Of a stretch of DNA of 64,000 bases, positions 44,176-53,056 are shown piece by piece. The notes beneath the pieces are model-generated. The model was given only the letters and a program-made list of their open reading frames with translations. It did no database searches and was not told where the DNA came from. Positions within the stretch are counted from its first letter, which is position 1, and the number at the start of each line of letters is the position of its first letter. The stretch covers positions 1 to 64,000 of the forward strand of contig NZ_FOVT01000016.1 of NCBI RefSeq assembly GCF_900115245.1, in the 5' to 3' direction. Position numbers and translations under genes: made by a program. The stretch is from Mesorhizobium sp. NFR06. Lineage in GTDB: Bacteria; Pseudomonadota; Alphaproteobacteria; Rhizobiales; Rhizobiaceae.

Positions 44176-44988
44176 ATGCTGGAAGCGGACAAGGTGTTTG
44201 CCGGGTCGATCCCGGAAAATTACGACCGCCATATGGTGCCGTTGATTTTCGAGCCATATGCCGCGGACCTCTCAGCGCGGGCGGCGGCGTTCTCGCCTGG
44301 CGCCGTCTTGGAAACCGCCGCGGGCACAGGCGTCGTCACCCGCGCCTTGGCGTCGAAGCTGTCTTCGGATGCGCGCTACGTCGTGACCGACCTCAACCAG
44401 CCGATGCTCGACTTTGCCGCGTCGCGCCAGGGCCCCGACAGCCGTATCACGTGGCGTCAGGCGGATGCCCTGAAGCTGCCATTCGACGATGGGGCCTTCG
44501 ATCTCGTCTGCTGCCAGTTCGGCGCGATGTTCTTTCCCGACCGCCCCGCTGCCTATCGGGAGGCAAAGCGGGTTCTGAAGCCCGGCGGGCATTTCCTGTT
44601 CAGTGTCTGGGATCGCATCGAGGAGAATATCCTCGCCGACGACGTGACGAATGCTCTTGCCAGGATCTATCCGCACGATCCGCCGCGCTTCCTGGCGCGC
44701 ACGCCGCACGGCTATCACGACAAAGCGCTGATCCACCGCGATCTGGAGGTCGCCGGGTTCTCCGATGTGACGATCGATACCAGGGCCGAGCAGAGCCGCG
44801 CGTCATCACCGCGCATTCCGGCCGTGGCGTACTGTCAGGGAACCGTCCTTCGCAGCGAAATCGAGGCAAGGGATCCGGGAGGACTTGAAGCCGCGACCGA
44901 CTATGCCGCCGCTGCGATCGCCGAAAGGCATGGTCATGGCGCGGTCGCGGCCAAGATCCAGGCGCATATTATCGTGGCGATAGCCTAG
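44176..44988 (+). CDS. Class I SAM-dependent methyltransferase
   Basis: A 270-residue methyltransferase of the UbiE/Methyltransf_11 type. The SAM motif I is VLETAAGTGVVTRALA, motif II TDLNQPMLDFA, then LPFDDGAFDLVCCQFG and KRVLKPGGHFLFSVWD. A substrate cannot be named. Its 3' end overlaps the convergent beta-helix gene by 4 bp. Confidence 0.82.
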   Translation: MLEADKVFAGSIPENYDRHMVPLIFEPYAADLSARAAAFSPGAVLETAAGTGVVTRALASKLSSDARYVVTDLNQPMLDFAASRQGPDSRITWRQADALKLPFDDGAFDLVCCQFGAMFFPDRPAAYREAKRVLKPGGHFLFSVWDRIEENILADDVTNALARIYPHDPPRFLARTPHGYHDKALIHRDLEVAGFSDVTIDTRAEQSRASSPRIPAVAYCQGTVLRSEIEARDPGGLEAATDYAAAAIAERHGHGAVAAKIQAHIIVAIA

Positions 44989-46361
44989 CTCACCTTGTTG
45001 CGCTCGACAGTCAGATGCGCGTATCCGGTGTCGGTCGACTGGGACAGGTCGCCAGTCACTGGATCGGCCCAGCGCTGGCCGACAATGGCGCCGTTCTGCG
45101 CGCCGTCGATGACGTTGTCCGAAATGACGGCGCTGCCGGCGCCTTCGACCACAGAGACGACGATGCCGGTGCCGGCCTTGCGGATGATGTTGCCCGTTGC
45201 CACGACATTGCGCAGATAAGGTCCCCATCCCAACTGCATGCCGTAGAGCGGCGCATTCTCCACGACATTGCCCGAAACCGTGGTGTCGGCCTCGGCGCTG
45301 ATGCCGACGCCGAAGCCGGGCGGGTCGGCGACGTAGGGGCCGGTGGTCGAGAGGTTGCGCACGATGTTGTTCGAGCAGACCGCCATACGGCCGCCCTCGT
45401 TGAAATTGACGATCGAGATGCCGTTGGCGGCGCCGTCCACCAGATTGCTGCTGAGGATCGCGCCTTCGAAGGAAAACTCCGAATAGATCCCCGTCTCGCC
45501 CGAGCGCGAGCAGGTGTTGCCGGTGATCTGCAGGTTGCTGGCGCTGTTGGCGCGGATCGCGCTAAAGGCGCAGTCGGCGACGATGTTGCCGCTGATGATG
45601 ACATTGCCGGCGCGGAAGGCGTTGATGCCGTTGCCGTTCTGACCCGTGCCGCCGCTGCGTGCGCCGATACGCTGGACGCGGTTGCCGCTGACGATGGTGC
45701 CGTCCTCCGCCGCTTGCCAGCGATGCACCAGAATGCCGCCATTGGCGCAATCCGACACGGTGTTGCCGGAAATCTCAAGCCCGCCGGCCTCGACCGAATA
45801 GATGCCGGCATCCGCGGCCCCCGAAATGTCGGAACGGCCGACACGACCGACGGCATGCTCGAGCGCCAGCCCGTTCTTGCCACTGCCGGTCACCTGGCAA
45901 TTGTCGATGACGAGATGGGCGACGCGACGCAGGTCGAGCAGCCCTTGCGTGTAGTCGGCCAGCCACCGGTTGGCGCCGTCGAGCACCAGCCCGCTAAGCT
46001 CGATATGCTCGGCCTGTTCGGCCATCATCAGATGGCCGTTGCCGCCATAGACGATGCGCGTCGCGCCGGGCACGCCGGAGAGGCGCACGCGGGCGGGCAG
46101 CTTGAGGTTTGAGACGAGATAGGTGCCGGGCGGCAGGAAGACCGGCTGGTCGCGGTCGCTGGCATCGCCAAGCATCTTGGCGAAAGCCTTGCTCTGGTCG
46201 TCGACCGCGCCCGGCTGCACGCCGATCTCGGTGGCGTTGATCGAGCCGCGCATAGCGGCCATCTCGATACCCGGCAGCGACTTCGCCGATGCCTTGCCGG
46301 CGAAGACGCCGGCGACGGCAAGGCCGGCGGTCCGGGCAAGCAGCGTTCGTCTGTTCAACAT
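44985..46361 (-). CDS. Tat-exported right-handed beta-helix protein (TIGR03808-like)
   Basis: About 458 residues. The twin-arginine signal NRRTLLARTAGLAVAGVFAG lies within residues 3-25. The mature part is made of repeated parallel beta-helix turns (many G-N-x-V/I and N-x-I motifs such as ISGNTVSDCANGGILVH and ISGNIVADCAFSAI). It matches the rhizobial family of twin-arginine translocated repeat proteins of unknown function. The start ATG 46361 is used; GTG 46367 would add two residues. It may bind or cleave a periplasmic polysaccharide, as other beta-helix proteins do. Confidence 0.8.
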   Translation of the reverse strand: MLNRRTLLARTAGLAVAGVFAGKASAKSLPGIEMAAMRGSINATEIGVQPGAVDDQSKAFAKMLGDASDRDQPVFLPPGTYLVSNLKLPARVRLSGVPGATRIVYGGNGHLMMAEQAEHIELSGLVLDGANRWLADYTQGLLDLRRVAHLVIDNCQVTGSGKNGLALEHAVGRVGRSDISGAADAGIYSVEAGGLEISGNTVSDCANGGILVHRWQAAEDGTIVSGNRVQRIGARSGGTGQNGNGINAFRAGNVIISGNIVADCAFSAIRANSASNLQITGNTCSRSGETGIYSEFSFEGAILSSNLVDGAANGISIVNFNEGGRMAVCSNNIVRNLSTTGPYVADPPGFGVGISAEADTTVSGNVVENAPLYGMQLGWGPYLRNVVATGNIIRKAGTGIVVSVVEGAGSAVISDNVIDGAQNGAIVGQRWADPVTGDLSQSTDTGYAHLTVERNKVS

Positions 46362-46466
46362 CGGCACAGGTCCTGGCGTTCGCCCTGTACGTCGCAGGAA
46401 TCATGCCAAGGCAGGCGCGCCGGCAAATCGCTTGTGCAGTTGCCTCGCCAAGCCTAAGTTCATCGT

Positions 46467-46949
46467 ATGAGCAGAGCTTTTACCCGCGAAGAAGACAGCG
46501 AAAACGCCATTGCGGGCGTCGGCGAACGTCCGATCAGCACGCACCGCAACCTGGTGACGGAGCGCGGCCTGGCGATGATCGAGGACAACCTCGCCGAGCT
46601 GCGCGACATGCTGGCCAGGGCCGAAAGGAAAGGCGACCGCGAGCGCATCGCGGTGGTTTCGCGCGACCTGCGCTATTGGACCGCGCGGCGCGAGAACGCC
46701 GAGCTTTCAGTGCCGGAGCCGGGCAGCGACGTGGTGCGCTTCGGCATGGGCGTCACGCTGGAAGGCGATGACGGCAAGAAGGTGCATTGGAAGATCGTCG
46801 GCGAGGACGAGGCCGACCCGTCAAAAGGCAGCATTTCCCATGTCTCGCCGATGGCCGTCGCCCTGTTCGGCAAGAAGGTCGGCGAGGTCGTCAAGGTCAA
46901 CGGCAAGGAATGGGAGATCGTCAAGCTTTCGGACAGGGCCGAGAATTAA
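46467..46949 (+). CDS. GreA/GreB-family transcription elongation factor
   Basis: A 160-residue Gre-type factor. The N-terminal coiled-coil region includes TERGLAMIEDNLAELRDMLA and the C-terminal FKBP-like half has FGMGVTLEGDDGKKVHWKIV and ISHVSPMAVALFGKKVGEVV. It would bind in the RNA polymerase secondary channel and rescue backtracked complexes. It is probably a paralogue rather than the main GreA: the N-terminal extension and the short coiled coil differ. It converges on the Doc toxin gene with a 4-bp overlap of their ends. Confidence 0.82.
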   Translation: MSRAFTREEDSENAIAGVGERPISTHRNLVTERGLAMIEDNLAELRDMLARAERKGDRERIAVVSRDLRYWTARRENAELSVPEPGSDVVRFGMGVTLEGDDGKKVHWKIVGEDEADPSKGSISHVSPMAVALFGKKVGEVVKVNGKEWEIVKLSDRAEN

Positions 46950-47335
46950 TCCTCAAGCTTGACGGCGTGGTCGCGGAAGAAGGCTGCGGCGCCTGCTTCG
47001 TCGATTTCGCCGGCTGCGACACCCATGACAAATTCGTAGATCGTGCCATTGTCCGCGGTAAGGTCGTAGCCGTTGAAGACCAGGAACGCACCGGCCGCAA
47101 CAATGGCCGTACGTTTGTTGCCGTCAACAAAGGCGTGGTTCCTGGCAATACCGAAGACGTAAGCTGCTGCCAGATCCTCGACCGACGGATCGCCATAGTT
47201 GGCCTTGTTTTCAGCACGGGCTAGCGCGGACTCGAGGGCGTTCTCATCTCTCAAGCCCTGTGCGCCGCCATGTCGGCGCAACTGCTCGGCATGCATCGCC
47301 TCCACGGCGCGACGCGACAGAAACTGCCAGCTCAT
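46946..47335 (-). CDS. Death-on-curing (Doc) family toxin
   Basis: A 129-residue Fic/Doc protein. The catalytic loop HAFVDGNKRTAIVAAGAFLV contains the Doc pattern H-x-F-x-D-G-N-K-R. Doc toxins phosphorylate elongation factor Tu and stop translation. The ATG overlaps the antitoxin stop by 4 bp, so expression is coupled. The partner is AbrB/MazE-like rather than the Phd type of phage P1. Confidence 0.88.
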   Translation of the reverse strand: MSWQFLSRRAVEAMHAEQLRRHGGAQGLRDENALESALARAENKANYGDPSVEDLAAAYVFGIARNHAFVDGNKRTAIVAAGAFLVFNGYDLTADNGTIYEFVMGVAAGEIDEAGAAAFFRDHAVKLED

Positions 47336-47553
47336 TCGGCAAGCTTCTGAAGCGCTACCTTGTATTTGTCCATGATCTTGCGGGCAGCTTCCATCTGCCG
47401 CTCGAAACTGTCGTCCACCGGCTCAAGGGCGATGCCCTTGTCGGTCTCGACGATTTGAAGCTGGTCACCCGCCTTCAAGTTCAGGCGGTCGAGAAGATCC
47501 TTAGGCAGGATCACGCCTTCAGAATTGCCGATCTTGCGAATGGTGGTGTTCAT
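47332..47553 (-). CDS. AbrB/MazE-type antitoxin of the Doc pair
   Basis: A 73-residue antitoxin with an N-terminal swapped-hairpin AbrB domain (MNTTIRKIGNSEGVILPKDL then LDRLNLKAGDQLQIVE) and a helical C-terminal tail (FERQMEAARKIMDKYKVALQ) likely to cover the toxin. The start at 47553 has AGGATA 7 nt upstream and lies just downstream of a near-consensus promoter. An upstream in-frame ATG at 47607 is inside the -35 box and is therefore rejected. Confidence 0.87.
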   Translation of the reverse strand: MNTTIRKIGNSEGVILPKDLLDRLNLKAGDQLQIVETDKGIALEPVDDSFERQMEAARKIMDKYKVALQKLAE

Positions 47554-47566
47554 GGCGGAATATCCT

Positions 47567-47621
47567 GTTGCAACGCTAATTATAACGTCGAGCGTTAAGT
47601 GTTGCAACGGAAATTATAACA
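47567..47621 (-). promoter_or_regulatory. Direct-repeat promoter/operator of the AbrB-Doc operon
   Basis: Two 21-bp direct repeats (47567-47587 and 47601-47621; 18 of 21 identical) start 34 bp apart. Each contains GTTGCAAC and ATTATAAC. On the minus strand the TTGCAA of the upstream copy (47602-47607) is a -35 box and the TATAAT in the downstream copy (47579-47584) is a perfect -10, spaced 17 bp. Autorepression by antitoxin or complex bound to both repeats would cover the promoter. Confidence 0.8.
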
Positions 47622-47625
47622 GCGC

Positions 47626-49749
47626 TTACCCCGCCGCCAGCAACCGATCCATCAGCCGGTTCGCCGCTTCGGGGATCACTGTCCCCGGCGGGAAGATTTC
47701 GGCAGCTCCCGCCTTCAGCACCGCGTCATAGTCCTGCGGCGGGATGACGCCGCCGGCGACGATCAGCATGTCGCCGTGGCCAAGCTTCTTCAGCGCTTCC
47801 TTGAGCTCGGGGATCAGCGTCAGATGGCCGGCGGCTAAAGAGGAGGCGCCGATGATGTCGACATCGTGCCGCACCGCCAGCTTGGCGATCTCATCCGGTG
47901 TCTGGAACATCGGCCCGACGGTGACGTCGAAGCCGAGGTCGGCGAAGGCGCTGGCGATCACCTTCTGGCCGCGGTCGTGGCCATCCTGGCCCATCTTGGC
48001 GACCAGGATGCGCGGCTTGCGGCCGGATTTCTTCTCGAATGCGTCGATCTTTTCCTTGAGCCGATCGACCGCAGGATTGTCGCCGAGCGCATCGCGATAG
48101 ACGCCGGAGATGGTCTGCACAGCCGCCGTGTGGCGGCCGAACACTTTTTCCAGCGCCAGCGAAATCTCACCGACGGTGGCGTTGGCGCGCGCCGCGCGGA
48201 TCGCGAATTCGAGCAGGTTCCCGCCGCTTTCGGCCGCGCGGGTCAGCGCCGCCAGCGCGTCTTCCAGGGCCGCGATCTCGCGCGTGCCCTTGAGCCGCTG
48301 CAGCTTCGCCAATTGCCTGGCCTTTACCTCGGCATTGTCGATCTTCAGCACATCGACTTCGATATCCGCTTGCGGACGATGCGCGTTGACGCCGACCAGA
48401 ATTTGCTCGCCGGAATCGATGCGCGCCTGGGTGCGCGCGGCCGCTTCCTCGATGCGCAGCTTAGGAATGCCTTTCTCGATCGCCGCCGCCATGCCGCCGA
48501 GGCTTTCCACCTCCTCGATATGGGCGAGCGCGCGCGCCGCCAGATCATGCGTCAGCCGCTCGACATAGGCCGAGCCGCCCCATGGATCGATCATGCGCGT
48601 GGTGCCGGATTCCTTCTGCAGGATGAGCTGCGTGTTGCGGGCGATTCGGGCCGAATGGTCGGTTGGCAGCGCCATCGCCTCGTCGAAGGAATTGGTGTGC
48701 AGCGACTGCGTGTGCCCCTGCGTCGCCGCCATCGCCTCGATCATCGTGCGGGTGATGTTGTTGTAGGGATCCTGCGCCGTCAGCGACCAGCCCGAGGTCT
48801 GGCAATGGGTGCGCAGCGACAGCGAGCGTTCGTCCTTCGGCGCAAAATTCTTCTTCATCAGGCTCGACCACAGCAGCCGCGCCGCGCGCAGCTTGGCGAC
48901 CTCCATGAAGAAGTTCATGCCGATTGCCCAGAAGAAGGAGAGGCGTGGCGCGAAGCGGTCGATGTCAAGGCCGGCGGCAACGCCGGCGCGCGCATATTCG
49001 ATGCCGTCGGCAATGGTGTAGGCAAGCTCCAGGTCGGCGGTCGCGCCGGCTTCCTGCATGTGATAGCCGGAGATCGAGATCGAGTTGAATTTCGGCATGT
49101 GCCGCGAGGTGTAGGCGAAGATGTCCGACACGATCCGCATCGACGGTTTTGGCGGATAGATATAGGTGTTGCGGACCATGAATTCCTTCAGAATGTCGTT
49201 CTGAATGGTTCCGGCCAGGTCCTTCTGCGCGACGCCCTGTTCCTCGGCCGCCACGATGTACAAAGCCAGGATCGGCAGCACGGCGCCGTTCATGGTCATG
49301 GATACGGTCATCTCGTCCAGCGGGATGCCGTCGAACAGCTGGCGCATGTCGAGGATGGAATCGATCGCCACCCCGGCCATGCCGACATCGCCGGCGACGC
49401 GCGGATGGTCGCTGTCATAGCCGCGATGCGTGGCGAGGTCGAAGGCGACCGACAGGCCTTTCTGGCCCGCGGCGAGGTTGCGCCGGTAAAACGCGTTGGA
49501 TTCCTCCGCCGTCGAGTAGCCTGCATATTGCCGGATCGTCCAGGGCTGCTGGACATACATGGTCGGGTAGGGGCCGCGCACGAAGGGCGGCAGGCCCGGA
49601 CAGGTGTCGAGATTGGTGAGCCCTTCGAGGTCGCCCTGGCCGTAAAGGTGCTTTACGGCGATGCCTTCCGGCGTCATCCGCTGGCCCTTGAGCTCGACCG
49701 GCGCGCGGCGCGGCGCCGACCAGCCGATCCGGCTGAAATCCGGGATCAT
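47626..49749 (-). CDS. Methylmalonyl-CoA mutase, large (alpha) subunit
   Basis: A 707-residue B12-dependent mutase interconverting methylmalonyl-CoA and succinyl-CoA in propionate metabolism. The start MIPDFSRIGWSAPRRAPVEL has GGAG upstream and overlaps the beta-subunit stop by 4 bp; the frame is open farther upstream but that part is a shadow of the beta gene. The C-terminal cobalamin-binding motif is KMGQDGHDRGQKVIASAFAD (D-x-H-x-x-G); TIR-barrel segments such as PWTIRQYAGYSTAEESN are intact. Symbols in use include mutB, scpA and bhbA. Confidence 0.93.
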   Translation of the reverse strand: MIPDFSRIGWSAPRRAPVELKGQRMTPEGIAVKHLYGQGDLEGLTNLDTCPGLPPFVRGPYPTMYVQQPWTIRQYAGYSTAEESNAFYRRNLAAGQKGLSVAFDLATHRGYDSDHPRVAGDVGMAGVAIDSILDMRQLFDGIPLDEMTVSMTMNGAVLPILALYIVAAEEQGVAQKDLAGTIQNDILKEFMVRNTYIYPPKPSMRIVSDIFAYTSRHMPKFNSISISGYHMQEAGATADLELAYTIADGIEYARAGVAAGLDIDRFAPRLSFFWAIGMNFFMEVAKLRAARLLWSSLMKKNFAPKDERSLSLRTHCQTSGWSLTAQDPYNNITRTMIEAMAATQGHTQSLHTNSFDEAMALPTDHSARIARNTQLILQKESGTTRMIDPWGGSAYVERLTHDLAARALAHIEEVESLGGMAAAIEKGIPKLRIEEAAARTQARIDSGEQILVGVNAHRPQADIEVDVLKIDNAEVKARQLAKLQRLKGTREIAALEDALAALTRAAESGGNLLEFAIRAARANATVGEISLALEKVFGRHTAAVQTISGVYRDALGDNPAVDRLKEKIDAFEKKSGRKPRILVAKMGQDGHDRGQKVIASAFADLGFDVTVGPMFQTPDEIAKLAVRHDVDIIGASSLAAGHLTLIPELKEALKKLGHGDMLIVAGGVIPPQDYDAVLKAGAAEIFPPGTVIPEAANRLMDRLLAAG

Positions 49750-51188
49750 GATCCGGCTCCGATCGACTGATCGATGCGCACCGGGAACAGCGGTTCGCAG
49801 GTCGCCACGCCCTCGGTCAGCGCCGGGCGCCGTTCCGCCGAAAGGGTCTCGACCGGCCGCTCGTTCGGTGCGCGATAGAGCGTCGTGCCGACAATGCCGC
49901 GTTCGCCCGACCGATAAGCGGCGTTGCGCCTGGCGGCGGCCGTCTGCACGCGGTTCTGGATATAGCCCTGCTGCAGGCTGGCGAGCACGCCGCCCTCGGC
50001 CTCGATGCGCTGGAACTCCTCCCAGGCCGCCGCGCAAAGATCGTCGGTCAGCGCCTCGACCGCGCCCGAGCCGCTGGCGGGGTCGGCGACATGGCCGATA
50101 TGGCTCTCCTCGGCCATGATCAGCTGGGCGTTGCGGGCGACGCGGCGGGCAAAGCCGGCCGGCAGCCCATGCGCGATCGTGTGCGGGAGGATCGAGATTG
50201 AATCGGCACCGCCGGTTGCCGCCGCGAAGGCCGCGATCGCGGTGCGCAAGATATTGGTCTCCGGGTCGGCCATCGTCATCATGCGATAGGAGGTCTCGGC
50301 ATGGATGCTGGCGGTGGAGGCTGGGATCGAGCAGGTCTCCTGGATACGTGCCCAGAGTTTGCGCAGCGCGCGCACCTTGGCCATCGACAGGAACTGGTCC
50401 TGGTCGACGCTGAGCGCGAAGCCGATATAGGGCGCCGCGTAAATGAGCGGTTGGCGCGCCTTCTCGAACATCCGGAGATAGGAGACGGCCGAGGCCATCA
50501 TCGTGCCGAGCTCCTGCGCCTCGGTCGCGCCGGCATTGTGGAAGACGCGGCCGTCGGCCTCGAGCAGCACGCCAGGCACGCCCATCGAGAAGAAATGCGC
50601 CAGCGACTGCGGCATCGATTCCTGCAGTGCCTCGATCGAGGTGCGCAGCCGTCCGGTTCCGGCGAAGATCGCCGCCGGGTCGATGCCGAAGGAAAGGTTC
50701 AGCTTGGTCGGGTCGGAGCGTCGGCGGCTCAGGAAAGCCAGCAGCCAGTCGGCGACGGCGCGGCTCCAGGGATGCGCGTCGATTCGCACCTGCATGCGGT
50801 TGAGCGGCACGCCGTCGAGCACCGCCTCGAGCGCTTCCGCGGTGCGCGGCAGGCCGTAACCGAAGGCGTTCGGCGCCCCCTCGAAGACGAGCGACAGACC
50901 CGTCGCCCCCTGGGCGATGTCTTCCAGAACTTGCGCGCTGGCGCGCCCGATGTCCGGGTCGTCGACGCGCTGGCTGACGATCCACGACGCGGTCGGATTG
51001 GTGCGCGGCAGCGGCTCGGCGGTCGTCGAGCGCTCGCTGAGCGGTTCGATGCGGATGCCGTCATCGGTGCGGGAAACGAGCTTGTCCTCGAAGGAGCCGC
51101 CGGCAAGTGCCTTCTCCGCCAGCGTCCGCCAGCGCTTGGCGTCTGGGTTCGTAAGGTCGACATCCCTGGTCAAGGCGCCGGCGCCCAT
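49746..51188 (-). CDS. mutA: Methylmalonyl-CoA mutase, small (beta) subunit
   Basis: A 480-residue MutA-type subunit homologous to the barrel of MutB but lacking the terminal DxHxxG cobalamin motif, as expected for the structural partner. Related segments include SIHAETSYRMMTMADPETNI and IGHVADPASGSGAVEALTDD. It precedes the alpha subunit with a 4-bp overlap. The 250-bp spacer to the divergent DUF853 gene should contain its promoter; no cobalamin riboswitch is evident there. Confidence 0.88.
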   Translation of the reverse strand: MGAGALTRDVDLTNPDAKRWRTLAEKALAGGSFEDKLVSRTDDGIRIEPLSERSTTAEPLPRTNPTASWIVSQRVDDPDIGRASAQVLEDIAQGATGLSLVFEGAPNAFGYGLPRTAEALEAVLDGVPLNRMQVRIDAHPWSRAVADWLLAFLSRRRSDPTKLNLSFGIDPAAIFAGTGRLRTSIEALQESMPQSLAHFFSMGVPGVLLEADGRVFHNAGATEAQELGTMMASAVSYLRMFEKARQPLIYAAPYIGFALSVDQDQFLSMAKVRALRKLWARIQETCSIPASTASIHAETSYRMMTMADPETNILRTAIAAFAAATGGADSISILPHTIAHGLPAGFARRVARNAQLIMAEESHIGHVADPASGSGAVEALTDDLCAAAWEEFQRIEAEGGVLASLQQGYIQNRVQTAAARRNAAYRSGERGIVGTTLYRAPNERPVETLSAERRPALTEGVATCEPLFPVRIDQSIGAGS

Positions 51189-51438
51189 CGCACTCCTCGC
51201 TTCTTAGCCGCATCAGCCGGGTGCAACCAATCTAGGGTCAGGAACCCGATATCACAATGCGTCATCCGGCCGGGTTCTCTCGCGGCCAGCTAACCGATTG
51301 CCAAACATGCGCAAAATCCGCAAGCGCCAAAGCCCAAATTCGATGCCGGTCCCAAACTCGATACTGGCCATTGCCGCCTGCCGCTTGCGTTACTATACGT
51401 CGGAGGCGTTGGAGCGGAACAGATTGCGGAGACCGGAC

Positions 51439-52956
51439 ATGGCTGACGAGACCAGCATCTTCATCGGCGCCAGCCGCAAGCCCGACGATTCCTACCAGCG
51501 CGCGGAGGAGCTGCTGCTGCGCTACGGCAACCGCCATGGCCTGATCACCGGCGCCACCGGCACCGGCAAGACCGTCAGTCTGCAGGTTCTCGCCGAGGGC
51601 TTTTCCAATGCCGGCGTGCCGGTCTTCTGCGCCGACATCAAGGGCGACCTTTCCGGAATCTCCATGATGGGCGAGGCCAAGGACTTCCTGGTCAAGCGCG
51701 CCGAGCAGGTGAAGCTCGACCCTTACCAGTTCCAGGAATTCCCGGTCATCTTCTGGGACCTGTTCGGCGAACAGGGCCATCCGATCCGCGCCACCATTTC
51801 GGAAATGGGCCCACTGCTCTTGTCACGGCTGATGAATCTCACGGAAGCGCAGGAAGGCGTCATGAACATCGCCTTCCGCATCGCCGACGAGGAGGGCCTG
51901 CTGCTGCTCGACCTCAAGGACCTGCAGGCGCTGCTCGCCAACATGGCCGAGCGCGCCGACGATCTCAGCGCCCGCTTCGGCAATGTCACCAGGCCGTCCG
52001 TCGGCGCCATCCAGCGCACGCTGCTGGTGCTGGAGAGCCAAGGCGCGGCAAACTTCTTCGGCGAGCCGGCGCTGCGCATCGCCGATCTGATGCGCACCAC
52101 GCGCGACGGCCGCGGCGCGGTCAGCGTTCTGGCCGCCGACAAGCTGATGATGAATCCCAGGCTCTACGCCACCTTCCTGCTCTGGCTGATGTCGGAGCTG
52201 TTCGAGGAACTGCCCGAGGTCGGCGATCTCGAGCGCCCGAAACTGGTCTTCTTCTTCGACGAGGCGCACCTCCTGTTCGAGGACGCGCCGAAGGTGCTGG
52301 TCGACCGCGTCGAGCAGGTGGTGCGGCTGATCCGCTCCAAGGGCGTCGGCGTCTATTTCGTCACCCAGAACCCGCTCGATATCCCGGAAAAGGTGCTGGC
52401 CCAGCTCGGCAACCGCGTCCAGCACGCGCTGCGCGCCTATACGCCGCGCGAGCAGCAGGCGGTGCGCACCGCCGCCGAGACCTTCCGGCCCAATCCCGAT
52501 TTCGACTGCGCCACCGCGATCACCCAGCTCGCCACCGGCGAGGCACTGGTTTCCATGCTGGAGGACAAGGGCGTGCCGGCCATGGTCCAGCGCACGCTGA
52601 TCCGCCCGCCGTCGTCGCGGCTCGGGCCGATCACCCCGGACGAGCGCCGCAAGATCATCGCCGGGAGCCCTGTCGCCGGCCAGTACGACCAGCTCGTCGA
52701 CCGCGAATCGGCTTTCGAGATCCTGCAGAAGAAGACCAGGGAGGCGCAGGACGCCGAGGCACAGGCGCAAAACAGCGGCGGCTCGCGCTGGACCATTCCC
52801 GGCTTCGACGATGTTTTGGGGACGGGCAACCGGCGCTCTTCCAACCGCCAGACCGTTGTCGAAGCCGCCATCAAGTCGGTGGTGCGCTCGGTCGGCTCGT
52901 CCGTCGGCCGCGCCATCGTGCGTGGCATACTCGGTAGCCTGTCGAGGGGGCGCTAG
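51439..52956 (+). CDS. HerA-like ATPase, DUF853 family
   Basis: A 505-residue FtsK/HerA-superfamily ATPase. Walker A is GLITGATGTGKTVSLQ, the Walker B region KLVFFFDEAHLLFED, and the arginine/sensor region YFVTQNPLDIPEKVLAQLGN is typical of DUF853 proteins. The C-terminal tail is low-complexity and basic. The start MADETSIFIGASRKPDDSYQ is taken at 51439. The cellular role of this group is unknown. Its stop codon TAG is formed by the first three bases of a dispersed repeat. Confidence 0.85.
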   Translation: MADETSIFIGASRKPDDSYQRAEELLLRYGNRHGLITGATGTGKTVSLQVLAEGFSNAGVPVFCADIKGDLSGISMMGEAKDFLVKRAEQVKLDPYQFQEFPVIFWDLFGEQGHPIRATISEMGPLLLSRLMNLTEAQEGVMNIAFRIADEEGLLLLDLKDLQALLANMAERADDLSARFGNVTRPSVGAIQRTLLVLESQGAANFFGEPALRIADLMRTTRDGRGAVSVLAADKLMMNPRLYATFLLWLMSELFEELPEVGDLERPKLVFFFDEAHLLFEDAPKVLVDRVEQVVRLIRSKGVGVYFVTQNPLDIPEKVLAQLGNRVQHALRAYTPREQQAVRTAAETFRPNPDFDCATAITQLATGEALVSMLEDKGVPAMVQRTLIRPPSSRLGPITPDERRKIIAGSPVAGQYDQLVDRESAFEILQKKTREAQDAEAQAQNSGGSRWTIPGFDDVLGTGNRRSSNRQTVVEAAIKSVVRSVGSSVGRAIVRGILGSLSRGR

Positions 52957-53056
52957 AGCAATTCCAGGAAACGTGTGACACGGTTTTCCGTCAGGAATTG
53001 CGCCAAAACAAAGAGATGGAGCGTTTCGCCGTTTCCGTGAAACGGCGAAATACTCT
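52954..53056. repeat. TAGAGCA-family palindromic repeat, copy 2
   Basis: About 103 bp, starting TAGAGCAATTCCAGGAAA and ending near GAAATACTCT. It shares the order of motifs and most bases with 30010-30113. It begins within the DUF853 stop codon. Confidence 0.75.

Noticed and set aside
49750..50985. Upstream extension of the methylmalonyl-CoA mutase alpha subunit frame
   Set aside because: The extension lies in another frame of the beta-subunit gene. The ATG at 49749 has GGAG and gives the normal family start.
51189..51438. Possible cobalamin riboswitch before the B12-dependent mutase genes
   Set aside because: I could not find the conserved B12-box or a matching set of stems on the minus strand.
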